Assembly (NCBI RefSeq): GCF_002407185.1
Contig: NZ_CP023563.1
Span: forward strand, 806,001-870,000
Direction: 5' to 3'
Length of the DNA: 64,000 bases
DNA from: Brachybacterium vulturis
GTDB lineage: Bacteria > Actinomycetota > Actinomycetes > Actinomycetales > Dermabacteraceae
The position numbers and the translations under genes were made by a program. The number at the start of each line of letters is the position of its first letter. Within the stretch, counting starts at the first letter, position 1. The notes under the pieces were generated by a model. That model was not told where the DNA came from. It saw only the letters and a program-made list of their open reading frames with translations, and did not search any database. This document shows, piece by piece, positions 17,181 to 25,565 of the stretch.

Positions 17181-18352
17181 CTACGGGGCTCCGGGACGGT
17201 GCGACGGCGGCTCGGAGCCCGCCGCCAGCGCCCAGCTCACCTCGATCAGGTCCTCCGGATCGCGCAGATCCGCGCCGGTCAGCTCCTGGAACCGCTTGAG
17301 CCGGTAGCGCAGCGTGTTCACGTGCACGGGGATCGACGCCGCGGCCCGCGGGATGCTCAGTCCGTGCGCGAGATAGGCGCGGACGGTCTCGAGCAGGAAC
17401 TGCCCGAACTCGCCCTCGGCCTCCAGCGGCTCCAGGTGCCGCCGGCGCAGCAGTGCGGTGGTCTCGGGGCTCGCGGTGATGCCCATCCGCCACGAGAGCG
17501 TCTCGAGCTCGGCGATGCCGCGGTGGCCCACCGCCAGCGCGGTCTCCAGCACCCGCGTCGCGGCCGCGAAGGATTCCGGCAGGCCCTCCAGGGTGCCGGC
17601 CGGTCCCAGTGCGAGGGTCATCCCCTCGGGCTGGACCCCGGGCGCCGGGGTGCCGATCACCATCCCCACCTCCGCGCTGCCGTGCGGGGTGGTCAGCACC
17701 GACACCCCGGCGCGGGCCGCCCAGTCCCGGAGCCGTCGGCCGACGTCGACGCGGTGATCCTGCCGCGGCGCCTTCAGCGCCCGCACGTCCTGGTCGGCGA
17801 GGCCGTAGGCCGTCGCCCCGCTGCGCAGCTCGGTGCGGGGCAGGCCGGTCATCACCGCGTCGATGATCCAGCGGGAGCGTCGGCCGGAGTCGGCGACGGC
17901 CTCGGCGAGGGACTGCTCCTGATGGGCGATCACCGCGCGGGTGGAGAACGCGTCGCCGAGGGACCACAGCAGGTTCGCGTCGGCGAGCACCTCCGCGGTG
18001 GACATCCCGTGCTCCGGGGCGAGCCGCTGCAGGCGCCCCAGGATCACCGTCATGCACAGCCGGAACCCCGCCAGCACGCTGCCCAGCGGCACCCCCTGCC
18101 CCTCCGCTCGAGGGCGAGCTCCTCCGCCTCGTCGATCTGCGTCGCAGCGGGCGCGGCACCGCGGCGGAGGGTGCGGATGCTGAGGCCGATGTTGCGGCGG
18201 ATCGAGGCCTCGAGCGAGGCCGGTGGGACCTGGTCGTAGCCGGGCAGGGCCTCGCGGATCGCGCTGGTGGTCTCCGCGACCAGCGCCGCATCGTCCTCGA
18301 GGGCGTCGAGGATCCGATGCAGAGGATCGTCGGCGGTGGGCGGAGGCGTCAT
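17181..18352 (-). pseudogene. PucR/CdaR-type transcriptional regulator, frameshifted
   Basis: A regulator of about 390 residues in two frames. The first frame begins MTPPPTADDPLHRILDALED after a GAGGAG site and reads to about 18100. The second takes over at QGVPLGSVLAGFRL and ends with the PucR-family HTH (LLETVRAYLAHG, then VHVNTLRYRLKRFQELTG). The shift needs one base; loss of a G from the run near 18098-18106 (now CGGAGGGG) would explain it. The two halves together match the normal domain order: helical sensor, GGDEF-like middle, C-terminal HTH. It could be a real inactivation or a sequencing error in a homopolymer. Confidence 0.8.
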
Positions 18353-18452
18353 CGGGCTCCTCGCTCGTCCGTCGTGGGTGCGGGAGCGCGGGTCGGCCAT
18401 GCACCGAGCCTATCGGCGGGTCCCACCGCCGGCTCCGCTTCCCCAAAGGTAC

Positions 18453-18471
18453 CTGCAACCCGTAGTATCAG
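18453..18471 (+). promoter_or_regulatory. 19-bp palindromic operator upstream of the thiolase operon
   Basis: CTGCAACCCGTAGTATCAG matches the site at 34208-34226 upstream of fadB at 18 of 19 positions. It is an interrupted palindrome (CTGNNAC-N5-GTNTCAG) and contains TAGTAT, a possible -10 box, so a bound regulator would block RNA polymerase. It lies 75 nt before the thiolase GTG. A TetR-family fatty-acid regulator is the likely binder by analogy with other bacteria. Confidence 0.65.
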
Positions 18472-18546
18472 TAACGCCGGGTGCCGTGCATCCCGCCGTC
18501 CCCGGCCGGCAACCGCCCCAGACATCGCCGTCGAAGGAGAATCCTC

Positions 18547-19764
18547 GTGCCCGAGGCCGTCATCGTCGCCACCGCCCGTTCACCCATCGGCCGCGCCCGC
18601 AAGGGATCGCTGAAGGACATCCGCCCCGACGACCTCGTGGGTCAGATGATCCAGGCGGCACTGGACCAGGTGCCGCAGCTGGACCCGACCACGATCGATG
18701 ATCTGCAGCTGGGCTGCGCGATCCCCGAGGGCCAGCAGGGCGGGAACCTCGCCCGCACCGTCGCGGTCCGCCTCGGCCTGGACGCCGTTCCCGGCGCGAC
18801 CGTGACCCGCTTCTGCGCCTCCTCGATCCAGACCACCCGCGCCGCCTTCCACGCGATCGCCTCCGGTGAGGCCCGTGCGGTGATCTCCGCCGGTGTGGAG
18901 TCGATCTCGGCCAGCACCGGCGCGCTGATGGAGGAGGACTCCCGCGACCCGCTGTTCCAGGAGGCCTGGGAGCGCACCGCGCAGCGCGCCACCCGTGAGA
19001 TCCCCGCGCCGTGGCACGATCCGCGCGAGGACGGCGAGCTGCCCGACGCCTACATCGCGATGGGCCAGACCGCCGAGAACGTCGCCGAGCTGCGCGGGAT
19101 CTCCCGCGCCGCCCAGGACGAGTACGGGGTGCGCTCCCAGAACCGGGCCGAGGCCGCGATCGCCTCGGGCTTCTTCGCGCGGGACATCACTCCTGTGACC
19201 CTGCCCGACGGCACCGTGATCAGCGCGGATGACTCCCCGCGTGCCGGTGTCACCCTCGAGGCCGTCGGCTCCCTCGACCCCGTCTTCCGGCCCGAGGGCA
19301 CCGTCACCGCCGGCAACTGCTGCCCGCTGAACGACGGCGCCGCCGCGCTGGTGGTGATGGAGGCGGAGTACGCGAAGGAGCTCGGCATCACGCCGCTGGC
19401 CCGGGTGATCGCCACCGGCGTCTCCGGGGTCAGCCCCGAGATCATGGGGCTGGGTCCCGTCGAGGCGACCCGGAAGGCGCTCGCTCTGGCCGATATGACC
19501 ATCGAGGACATCGACCTGGTCGAGTTCAACGAGGCCTTCGCCGCCCAGGTGCTGCCCGCCGCCGAGGACCTCGGCATCGACCACGACAAGCTCAACGTGC
19601 ACGGCGGAGCGATCGCGCTCGGCCACCCCTGGGGCTCCACCGGCGCCCGCATGACCACCACCCTGCTGCACGGCCTGCAGGAGCGCGAGGGCCGCTACGG
19701 CCTGGCGACCCTGTGCGTCGGCGGCGGCCAGGGCATGGCCCTCATCATCGAAAGGATCTACTGA
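18547..19764 (+). CDS. fadA: Acetyl-CoA acyltransferase (thiolase)
   Basis: A 405-residue thiolase carrying out the last step of beta-oxidation (3-ketoacyl-CoA + CoA to acyl-CoA + acetyl-CoA). Active-site features are the acyl-accepting Cys 90 in TRFCASS, the NEAFAAQ segment, NVHGGAIALGHPWGSTGAR, and the final Cys in CVGGGQG. GTG at 18547 is preceded by AAGGAG. The stop overlaps the start of the acyl-CoA dehydrogenase by one base (TGATG), so the two are coupled. It is probably controlled with the distant fadB gene through the shared palindrome. Confidence 0.93.
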   Translation: MPEAVIVATARSPIGRARKGSLKDIRPDDLVGQMIQAALDQVPQLDPTTIDDLQLGCAIPEGQQGGNLARTVAVRLGLDAVPGATVTRFCASSIQTTRAAFHAIASGEARAVISAGVESISASTGALMEEDSRDPLFQEAWERTAQRATREIPAPWHDPREDGELPDAYIAMGQTAENVAELRGISRAAQDEYGVRSQNRAEAAIASGFFARDITPVTLPDGTVISADDSPRAGVTLEAVGSLDPVFRPEGTVTAGNCCPLNDGAAALVVMEAEYAKELGITPLARVIATGVSGVSPEIMGLGPVEATRKALALADMTIEDIDLVEFNEAFAAQVLPAAEDLGIDHDKLNVHGGAIALGHPWGSTGARMTTTLLHGLQEREGRYGLATLCVGGGQGMALIIERIY

Positions 19765-21107
19765 TGACCAGCAACGACAGCAGCAGCTGGGACGCCCCCG
19801 CTCCCGGCCACATCTCCCTCGGCGGCAATCCCGGCAGCTCCGACGACGCCCGTCCCGACTCGGTCGTCACCGACCGCGCCGTCGTCTCCGCGCCCGACGC
19901 CTCCGCCGCGACCCCTGCCGACCTGCTGCCCGCCGCCGCCGACCATTACTCCCTGTTCCAGGACGTCTCCGGCGAGGACCTGCGGGCCTGGGCCGATGCC
20001 CGCTCCCTGGCCGCCGAGGTGCTGCCGCGGATCAACGACTGGTGGGACCGCGGCGAGTACCCGATCGAGCTGGTCGCCCGCCTCGGCGAGCTGGACCTGC
20101 TCACCGACGGTCTCGACGTGCCCGGCCATCGCACCCTCTCCCCGCTCGCGACCGGGCTGGTGAACATGGAGCTCTCCCGGATCGACGGGAGCGTGGGCAC
20201 CATGGTGGGCGTCCAGGGCGGGCTCGCCCTGCGCTCGATCATGCTGCTGGGCTCGGCGGAGCAGAAGCAGCGCTGGGCGGAGCCGCTGGCGACCGGCGCC
20301 GAGCACGCCGCCTTCGCGCTCACCGAGCCCGACCACGGCTCCGACTCCGTCTCGCTCGAGACCGTCGCGCGCCGCGACGGGGACGAGTGGGTTCTGACCG
20401 GGCAGAAGCGCTGGATCGGCAATGGCGTCGGCTGCCACGTCTCGGTGGTGTGGGCGCGTGTCGAGGACGAGTCCCAGCCCGAGCTGCACGGCCAGGTCAG
20501 CGGCTTCCTCGTGGACCAGTCCCTGCCCGGATATCAGGGCGAGGTGATCCGCGGCAAGGTCGCCCTGCGCGCCATCCACCAGGCCCACATCACGCTGACC
20601 GACGTACGGGTGCCGCTGGATCAGCGCCTGCCCGGGGCGCGCTCCTTCAAGGACACCTCCGTCATCCTCTTCGCCACCCGTGCCGGGGTCGCCTGGGGCG
20701 CGCTCGGCCACGCCCTGGCCTGCTACGAGGCCGCGCTCGAGCACGTCCAGAACCGCATCCAGTTCGGGCGCCCGCTGGCCAAGGCGCAGAACATCCAGGT
20801 GCGACTGGCGTCGATGCTGCAGACGCTGACCTCGATGCAGCTGCACTGCGTGCGCCTCGCCGAGCTCGAGGCCGCCGGCACCATCCGGCCCGAGCAGGCC
20901 TCGCTCGCCAAGGTGCACAACTCCCGTGCCGCCCGGGAGATCGCCACCGACGCCCGCGACATGCTCGGCGGCTCCGGGATCCTGCTGGAGAACCGCGTGG
21001 TGCGCCATCGCAGCGACATCGAGGCCCTGCACACCTACGAGGGCACCGACACCATGCAGTCGCTCATCGTGGGGCGGGCGATCACGGGGGTCAGCGCCTT
21101 CGCGTGA
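19764..21107 (+). CDS. Acyl-CoA dehydrogenase (glutaryl-CoA dehydrogenase-like)
   Basis: A 447-residue FAD flavoenzyme of the acyl-CoA dehydrogenase fold. Visible family signatures are FALTEPDHGSDS (FAD/substrate binding), the WIGNG segment, RIQFGRPL, DMLGGSGI and the C-terminal YEGTDTMQSLIVGR, where Glu would be the catalytic base as in the glutaryl-CoA dehydrogenase group. The N-terminal 60 residues are a low-complexity extension. It is coupled to the thiolase. The last 430 bp occur again, rearranged, about 1.8 kb downstream, and a scrap recurs near 24490. Confidence 0.92.
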   Translation: MTSNDSSSWDAPAPGHISLGGNPGSSDDARPDSVVTDRAVVSAPDASAATPADLLPAAADHYSLFQDVSGEDLRAWADARSLAAEVLPRINDWWDRGEYPIELVARLGELDLLTDGLDVPGHRTLSPLATGLVNMELSRIDGSVGTMVGVQGGLALRSIMLLGSAEQKQRWAEPLATGAEHAAFALTEPDHGSDSVSLETVARRDGDEWVLTGQKRWIGNGVGCHVSVVWARVEDESQPELHGQVSGFLVDQSLPGYQGEVIRGKVALRAIHQAHITLTDVRVPLDQRLPGARSFKDTSVILFATRAGVAWGALGHALACYEAALEHVQNRIQFGRPLAKAQNIQVRLASMLQTLTSMQLHCVRLAELEAAGTIRPEQASLAKVHNSRAAREIATDARDMLGGSGILLENRVVRHRSDIEALHTYEGTDTMQSLIVGRAITGVSAFA

Positions 21108-21144
21108 GCGGCGCTCTGCGTGATGTGGCGGCGGGGCGCGGGTG

Positions 21145-21700
21145 CGAACTGCGCAGTGGCCATCAGTGCGGCGAGCAGCCAGCAATCGCCGAGGCTCCCC
21201 TGACGCATCCGCTGTCCCGCGATCGCCTCCGCAGAGAGGTCGACGTCCGCGGGATCGAAGTCCGCCCCTTCTGGGCTGTCGATATAGCGTCCGCCGAGCT
21301 CGTCGATCGTCATCGGGTCGTCGAAGGGGGTTTCCGCCCACGCGTCCTGCGACCAGTTGATGATGTCGGACCACGACTCGCCGCCGAGCAGCTCGGCGTA
21401 GCGGGCACCGTCCACACTGCCGTCGGGGCTGGAGACCACGTCCTGCTGTGCAGCGTGGCGGAACAGATCCTGCCCTCCGCTCTCCAGCCGCGTCGATTCA
21501 TCGGCGAGGGCGGTGACCGCGCGCGCGGAGACGTCGTCGCGGAACGACTCCGCGTCCGGCCCGTACCAGGTCACCGCCCGCGCGACCGCGCCGAGCCCTT
21601 CGCCGAGGGTCTGCAGCCGCTGTCCGTGCTGCTGCATCATCCGACCCAGCGGGATCAGCTGCTCGGGATCCGCCCCCAGGAATCCGGTCGTGTCCTTCCT
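21145..21700 (-). pseudogene. WXG-type C2 (calpain-like) cysteine protease, C-terminally truncated
   Basis: The minus-strand reading TGFLGADPEQLIPLGRMM, with a WxG motif (VTWYG) in the helical N-terminal half, leads into QGSLGDCWLLAAL. That last motif is the C2/calpain catalytic Cys site (Cys codon 21184-21182). Calpain-like sequence stops near 21145, right after the Cys helix, and the frame runs into antisense of the acyl-CoA dehydrogenase end. The His and Asn catalytic residues are missing. No convincing start is seen upstream of 21700; the first ATG codons are near 21640. It looks like the front half of a WXG/ESX-type secreted protease toxin. Confidence 0.75.
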
Positions 21701-21804
21701 TCCCGGCCACCTCCCCCGGGGTGACCTTCGTCATGCACAATACTGAGGAGTGAGCGGCGTATCAGCGCTCGCGACGGGAATGTGGACGACCGGGGGCGCA
21801 GGGC

Positions 21805-22344
21805 ATGGACGGGACGATCGAACGGACGCGGCGTGGGGTCGCGCATGAGGCGCGTGCGTCGGGCGGGAGCGTTCGCCGAAGGGGGTGGGTCGCGCTCGGC
21901 GCCGGACTCGTTCTGCTCGCAGGCTGCGGAGCAGGTCAGGAGCCCGTGCCGGCCGAGGATGCCGTCGCCCACTACGACGCAGTCGCCGGTGCCGTCCTCG
22001 ATGAGCTCCCCGGCCCGGAGTGGACCCTGCAGGAGAATCAGCGGACCGTGCGCGAGGGGGACGAGGGCTGCCGCTACTCACCGGGGGTGTGGAACGCGGA
22101 CGCCGTGCTGGACGGGATCTCCGGCGCCGAGGGCTGGGACGAACTCGCCGAGCGGCTGGACCCGGTGCTCGCCGAGCACGGCTTCGGGGCCCTCGGCGAA
22201 CCCGAGCGCTCCGGGGCGATCCACAGCGTCAGCAGCCAGGATCAGCACGGCGCCGAGCTGGTGCTCGACGAGCAGGGACGGCTCTCGCTGCGCGGCGCGC
22301 TGGTCGATGCGGAGCCCTGCACGGCAGAGGCGCTCGGGCTCTGA
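21805..22344 (+). CDS. Lipoprotein of unknown function beside a broken C2 protease
   Basis: A 179-residue protein with a long basic N-terminus, a hydrophobic segment and the lipobox LLAGC, so it is probably an exported lipoprotein. The mature part is acidic, about 135 residues, with no recognised domain. It is divergent from the C2 protease fragment at 21145-21700; a second lipoprotein sits in the same relation to the second protease fragment. That repeated pairing suggests an immunity or partner role, but this is inference. The start may be further downstream than 21805, since the N-region before the lipobox is long. Confidence 0.7.
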   Translation: MDGTIERTRRGVAHEARASGGSVRRRGWVALGAGLVLLAGCGAGQEPVPAEDAVAHYDAVAGAVLDELPGPEWTLQENQRTVREGDEGCRYSPGVWNADAVLDGISGAEGWDELAERLDPVLAEHGFGALGEPERSGAIHSVSSQDQHGAELVLDEQGRLSLRGALVDAEPCTAEALGL

Positions 22345-22366
22345 ACCGGCCGGCCGCCGAGCAGGT

Positions 22367-22381
22367 ACATCTTGCAGATGT
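22367..22381. promoter_or_regulatory. Perfect 15-bp palindrome over the start of the LacI-type frame
   Basis: ACATCTTGCAGATGT is a perfect inverted repeat of two 6-bp arms around TGC and overlaps the GTG start at 22380. Position and symmetry suit an autoregulatory operator for a LacI-type protein; binding is not shown. Confidence 0.45.
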
Positions 22382-22925
22382 GAGCACCCGTCCTCGTCGC
22401 CCCACCTCCGCCGACGTCGCGGCCCGTGCCGGGGTCTCCCGGGCGACCGTCTCCATGGTGCTCGACGGGCGCGTCGAGGGCACCGTCGCGGAAGCGACCC
22501 AGCAACGTGTCCGCGAGGCGGCGGCCGAGCTCGGCTGCACCCGCTCGGCCGTGGCCGTGTCCCTGCGGGAGCGGCGGACACGCACCATCGGTCTCATCAC
22601 CGATGAGATCGCCACCTCGCCGAGGTCGGCCCCGCCCTGCCAGACCCGCGCCGGAGTAACCTGGGGCGCGCTCGGTCATGCCCTGGCCTGCTACGAGGCC
22701 GCCCTCGAGCACGCCGGGACGCGCATCCAGTTCGGTCGGCCGCTGGCGAAGGCGCAGCACATCCAGGTGCGGCTGGCCTCCATGTTGCAGACCCTCACCT
22801 CGATGCAGCTGCACTGCGTGCGCCACCGCAGCGACATCGAGGCCCTGCGCATCTACGAGGGCACCGACACCATGCAGTCGCTGATCGTGGGCCGGTCCAT
22901 CACGGGGGTCAGCGCCTTCGCGTGA
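22380..22925 (+). pseudogene. In-frame chimera: LacI-type HTH head joined to acyl-CoA dehydrogenase tail
   Basis: One uninterrupted 181-codon frame. Residues 1-75 are a LacI-family DNA-binding head (TSADVAARAGVSRATVSMVL, then a hinge-like TRTIGLITDEIA), cut where the sugar-binding domain should begin. From about residue 88 the frame is the C-terminal part of the acyl-CoA dehydrogenase encoded at 19764-21107. Relative to that gene it lacks exactly 50 codons between two GTGCGCC repeats, but the reading frame survives to the same stop. Neither half is complete, so a normal LacI or dehydrogenase function is unlikely; a stray DNA-binding protein remains possible. Confidence 0.8.
22643..22925 (+). 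repeat. Second copy of the acyl-CoA dehydrogenase 3' end
   Basis: This stretch repeats 20676-21107 with scattered substitutions and one 150-bp deletion corresponding to 20856-21005. The deletion ends at 7-bp direct repeats (GTGCGCC at 20850 and 21000), the footprint of slippage or short-homology recombination. Confidence 0.9.
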
Positions 22926-22934
22926 GGGGCGAGA

Positions 22935-22974
22935 CGCGCGCCGGTCCGCGAGCACTGCTCCGGGCCGGCGTGCG
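22935..22974. terminator. GC-rich hairpin, probable intrinsic terminator
   Basis: Arms 22935-22948 and 22961-22974 pair over 14 bp with two G-U pairs, around a 12-nt loop. There is no U-tract, as usual in actinobacteria. It lies between the chimeric frame and the convergent protease fragment and could serve both. Confidence 0.6.
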
Positions 22975-22985
22975 GAGCCCGGGGA

Positions 22986-23766
22986 TCAGCGCTCGGGGTC
23001 CCGGGTGACGGTGACGTTCTGGAACCGCTCGCGGTACACGTCCTGGGTGAGCACGAGCCGGCCGGGCTTGTGCACGTCATCTCCCGCCTGGTACCCGCCC
23101 TCCGTGCCCCACGGGTTCCGGAGCACGATGCGGCCGCCCTCCGTCACCTCGGTGACGACGTACACGTGCGTGCTCACGGTGTCGCGGGGGACTGCACCGT
23201 CCCTGTCCGCCCAGGAGCTCGAGTCGAAGATCCCGCCCTCTCCGTCGCGCAGTCCGGAATCGGCGACGACCACGTTCCCGTCGGCCAGCTCCTGTCGGAG
23301 CCGCTCGGCGGAGGGCTCGTCATCCATCGTGCGGGTCTCCTGACCCGTCAGCGTGAACATCGGGTCCTCGGCGGTTCCTCCTTCGAGCTCGTCATAGCCT
23401 CCGCGGTATGACGCGCAGGCGGTCTCGTAGATCGACATCGTCGAGATGCTCCCGTCACCATCGCGCACGCCGTTCCCCGCGACCTCCGGATCGACCCGGA
23501 GCCATCGGCGTCCCTCCCCGCGTCCCCTCGGAAGCGCTGGCCGCGTCCTGCTCCTCCGCATCGGAGCGTGCGCGGAGGCCGAGGTCCTCGAGGCGATCGA
23601 CGAGCGCCCGTCCGGGCTGTTCGACCTGGGCCGAGAAGCTCGACCGGAATCCGTCGACGTCGGGACCGACCCATTGCACCGATCGCACCGCATCGGTGAG
23701 CGTGAGCAGCAGCGACTCGAGCCGCGGGCGGCTGCGGTCGGCACGGTCGGCCCATGACCTCAGCAT
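22986..23766 (-). pseudogene. WXG-type C2 cysteine protease, internally deleted and frameshifted
   Basis: The N-terminal part (from MLRSWADRADRSRPRL at 23766) has a WxG motif in VQWVGPDVDGF, aligned with the same region of the fragment at 21145-21700. Near 23500 the frame changes, and the reading continues as the C-terminal C2 protease half: YETACASYRGGYDELEGG, then THVYVV (catalytic His) and LRNPWGTEGG (catalytic Asn). The Cys-containing segment is gone. The conserved FLGADTE upstream of 23766 implies the original start was further out, near 23800-23830. It cannot be an active protease as read. Confidence 0.75.
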
Positions 23767-23952
23767 CTCGGTATCAGCACCCAGGAAAGTCCTCTCCGCC
23801 CCTGACGGACGTCCAGTGCCGTGGAACAGTATTCCGCGTGAGCCGGGCCGTCGATGGGGTGGACTGCCCATGTCCTGTGAGTGCTCCGTCCGGCGTGACC
23901 AGCGAGACTGGTCTCGGACGTGACGGCCGGACGGCATGGACTGGAGGTGGCG

Positions 23953-24480
23953 ATGCTGAGACGGGGAACAGCGCTCCAGTGCCGACGGTCGGTTCTTCTG
24001 AGCGGTGCGGTGGTCGGCCTCGCCGTGCTGACCGCGTGTGCTCGCGAGGAGCCGATCGGGGAGGGGAAGACAGTGAGCAGGAGCCCGCTGGGACCGCAGC
24101 AAGCTCGCGAGGAGATCACCTCGCTGTTGGACGACGCGCAGTACGCGCTGGATGAGGAGTTCGCAGGGCTGAGCTGGGAGGAGTCCTCCTCCGAGACCAC
24201 AGGACCGGTCGATGCCGGGTGCCGGCTGACGTTGCCTGCCCGCCGCTGCGACCGCTACCTGGGCCTGGACAGCGCGGATCACGCGACGATCGAGGCCGTT
24301 CTCTCGCGGGCGCTCGAGGCCCATGGTCTCCCGGCCGCTCCCCGACCCGCCGGGGGCACTGGCGGATGGCTCACGACGTCCAGCAGCGGAGAGGGGATCA
24401 CGCTGGGATTCCGGGCGAAGGGCTTCACCGAGTTGACCGTGCATGTCGACCTCGCGGTGAACTGTGAGGACGTGGACTGA
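23953..24480 (+). CDS. Lipoprotein of unknown function beside the second broken C2 protease
   Basis: A 175-residue protein with a short basic N-terminus, hydrophobic h-region and lipobox LTAC. The mature part is acidic, ending in a FRAKGFTELTVHVDLAVNC-type strand region. GGAGG lies 5 nt before the ATG. It is divergent from the adjacent protease fragment, mirroring the lipoprotein at 21805. The two lipoproteins share size and layout (a D/E-rich DA.YALDEE or DAVAHYDAVAGAV helix after the lipobox) but little obvious identity. Possibly an immunity or cell-envelope partner; family not recognised. Confidence 0.75.
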   Translation: MLRRGTALQCRRSVLLSGAVVGLAVLTACAREEPIGEGKTVSRSPLGPQQAREEITSLLDDAQYALDEEFAGLSWEESSSETTGPVDAGCRLTLPARRCDRYLGLDSADHATIEAVLSRALEAHGLPAAPRPAGGTGGWLTTSSSGEGITLGFRAKGFTELTVHVDLAVNCEDVD

Positions 24481-24515
24481 CGCCGTGCAATCGCTCATCG
24501 TGAGCCGGGGCGCGA
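24476..24515 (+). repeat. Third, decayed remnant of the acyl-CoA dehydrogenase C-terminus
   Basis: The + strand reads DAVQSLIVSRGAIS, corresponding to DTMQSLIVGRAITG at the end of the dehydrogenase. The nucleotide core TCGCTCATCGTG is identical. It immediately follows the second lipoprotein. The following DNA to 24724 holds no supported gene; a + strand frame near 24540-24610 (ASLDPERAWEIFSDGVKPE) looks like a scrap of another protein but is not recognised. Confidence 0.6.
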
Positions 24516-24724
24516 TCTCTGAGCGGCACCGGGCGCACCGCGTCCCTCGACCCGGAGCGGGCCTGGGAGATCTTCTCGGACGGCGTGAAGCCGGAGTCGC
24601 CCTGCACTCCGCGAACAACTCTGGCGCGAAGCGGACATATCCCGCACAGGAGGCACAGTGACGTGCGGTCGCGGCAGGGAGTCAAGGGCCCCCGGGTTCG
24701 CCTCGGGCGCCCGCGGCGTGCCGC

Positions 24725-25489
24725 TCACCGGGGGGAGGAGCCCTCCCGTGCGGCCGCCTCGGCACGCTCGAGGGTGAGGACGTCGCGTCCGAACGAGAAG
24801 ATCAGCAGCCCGAGCGCGAACCCGACGACCACGGTGGCCATCCGCATCGGTACCGCCGGCACCACCGCGGTCAGCAGGGCGACGCCCTGGAGCCCGCCGA
24901 TCACCCGCCGCAGCTGGCTGAAACCCAGCTCACGGCGCAGCGCGGGCCGGACGGAGGATGCCGCGACGTACGCATAGCGCATCAGCCCGATCGCGAGCGC
25001 CCAGGGCCCCACCACGGTGGCGGCGAGCACCGAGAGCACCAGGACCAGCGCGGCATCGGCCTCCATGTCGATGCGGGCGCCGACCGGGCCGGCGGTGCCC
25101 GTGCGCCGGGCGACGGGGCCGTCGAGCGCATCGGAGGCGAGCGCGGCCGCGATCAGGACCGCGAGCGGCCAGGAGCGGGCCTCCAGCGCCCCGCCGAGGG
25201 TGAGCACGGCCGCGGCGGCGAGCGCACCGGCGGCCAGGTGTCGCAGGAGCGTCAGCAGATCCGCGCCGGTCACCTCGCCGGGGGCGCGCGGGTGCAGGGT
25301 CGCGGCGGCGACCAGGGCCGGGGCCGGTGCGATCAGGAGCGCGAGGGCGGCGAGCGGCACGGGGACGGGAGCGGCGAGCAGGAGGATCACAGTCGCGGCG
25401 CCCAGCTGGCCGAGCGCGAGCAGCGCCAGGACCGGGCCCACCCGCCGGGGGCGTCGCAGAGGCGGTGAGCCGGGCCGCGTCGTGGTCAT
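24725..25489 (-). CDS. CDP-alcohol phosphatidyltransferase family membrane enzyme
   Basis: A 254-residue membrane protein with about six hydrophobic helices. The family signature D-x2-DG-x2-AR-x8-G-x3-D-x3-D is complete in DALDGPVARRTGTAGPVGARIDMEAD, so it should be an active CDP-alcohol phosphotransferase making a phospholipid head group. The acceptor alcohol cannot be told. The ATG at 25489 lies 6 nt after TACCCT (25501-25496) with no Shine-Dalgarno, a leaderless arrangement. Confidence 0.88.
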   Translation of the reverse strand: MTTTRPGSPPLRRPRRVGPVLALLALGQLGAATVILLLAAPVPVPLAALALLIAPAPALVAAATLHPRAPGEVTGADLLTLLRHLAAGALAAAAVLTLGGALEARSWPLAVLIAAALASDALDGPVARRTGTAGPVGARIDMEADAALVLVLSVLAATVVGPWALAIGLMRYAYVAASSVRPALRRELGFSQLRRVIGGLQGVALLTAVVPAVPMRMATVVVGFALGLLIFSFGRDVLTLERAEAAAREGSSPR

Positions 25490-25565
25490 GGGGCGAGGGT
25501 AGTGGACGGCTGCTGCGCTCCCGGCCGCGGGGAGCGCTCCGCCGTCCTGCGGGCTCCTCCCCAGG

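Noticed and set aside
21750..23780. Further copies of the fatty-acid palindrome at GTATCAG words near 21755 and 23771
   Set aside because: Only the right half matches; the CTGNNAC arm and centre are missing.
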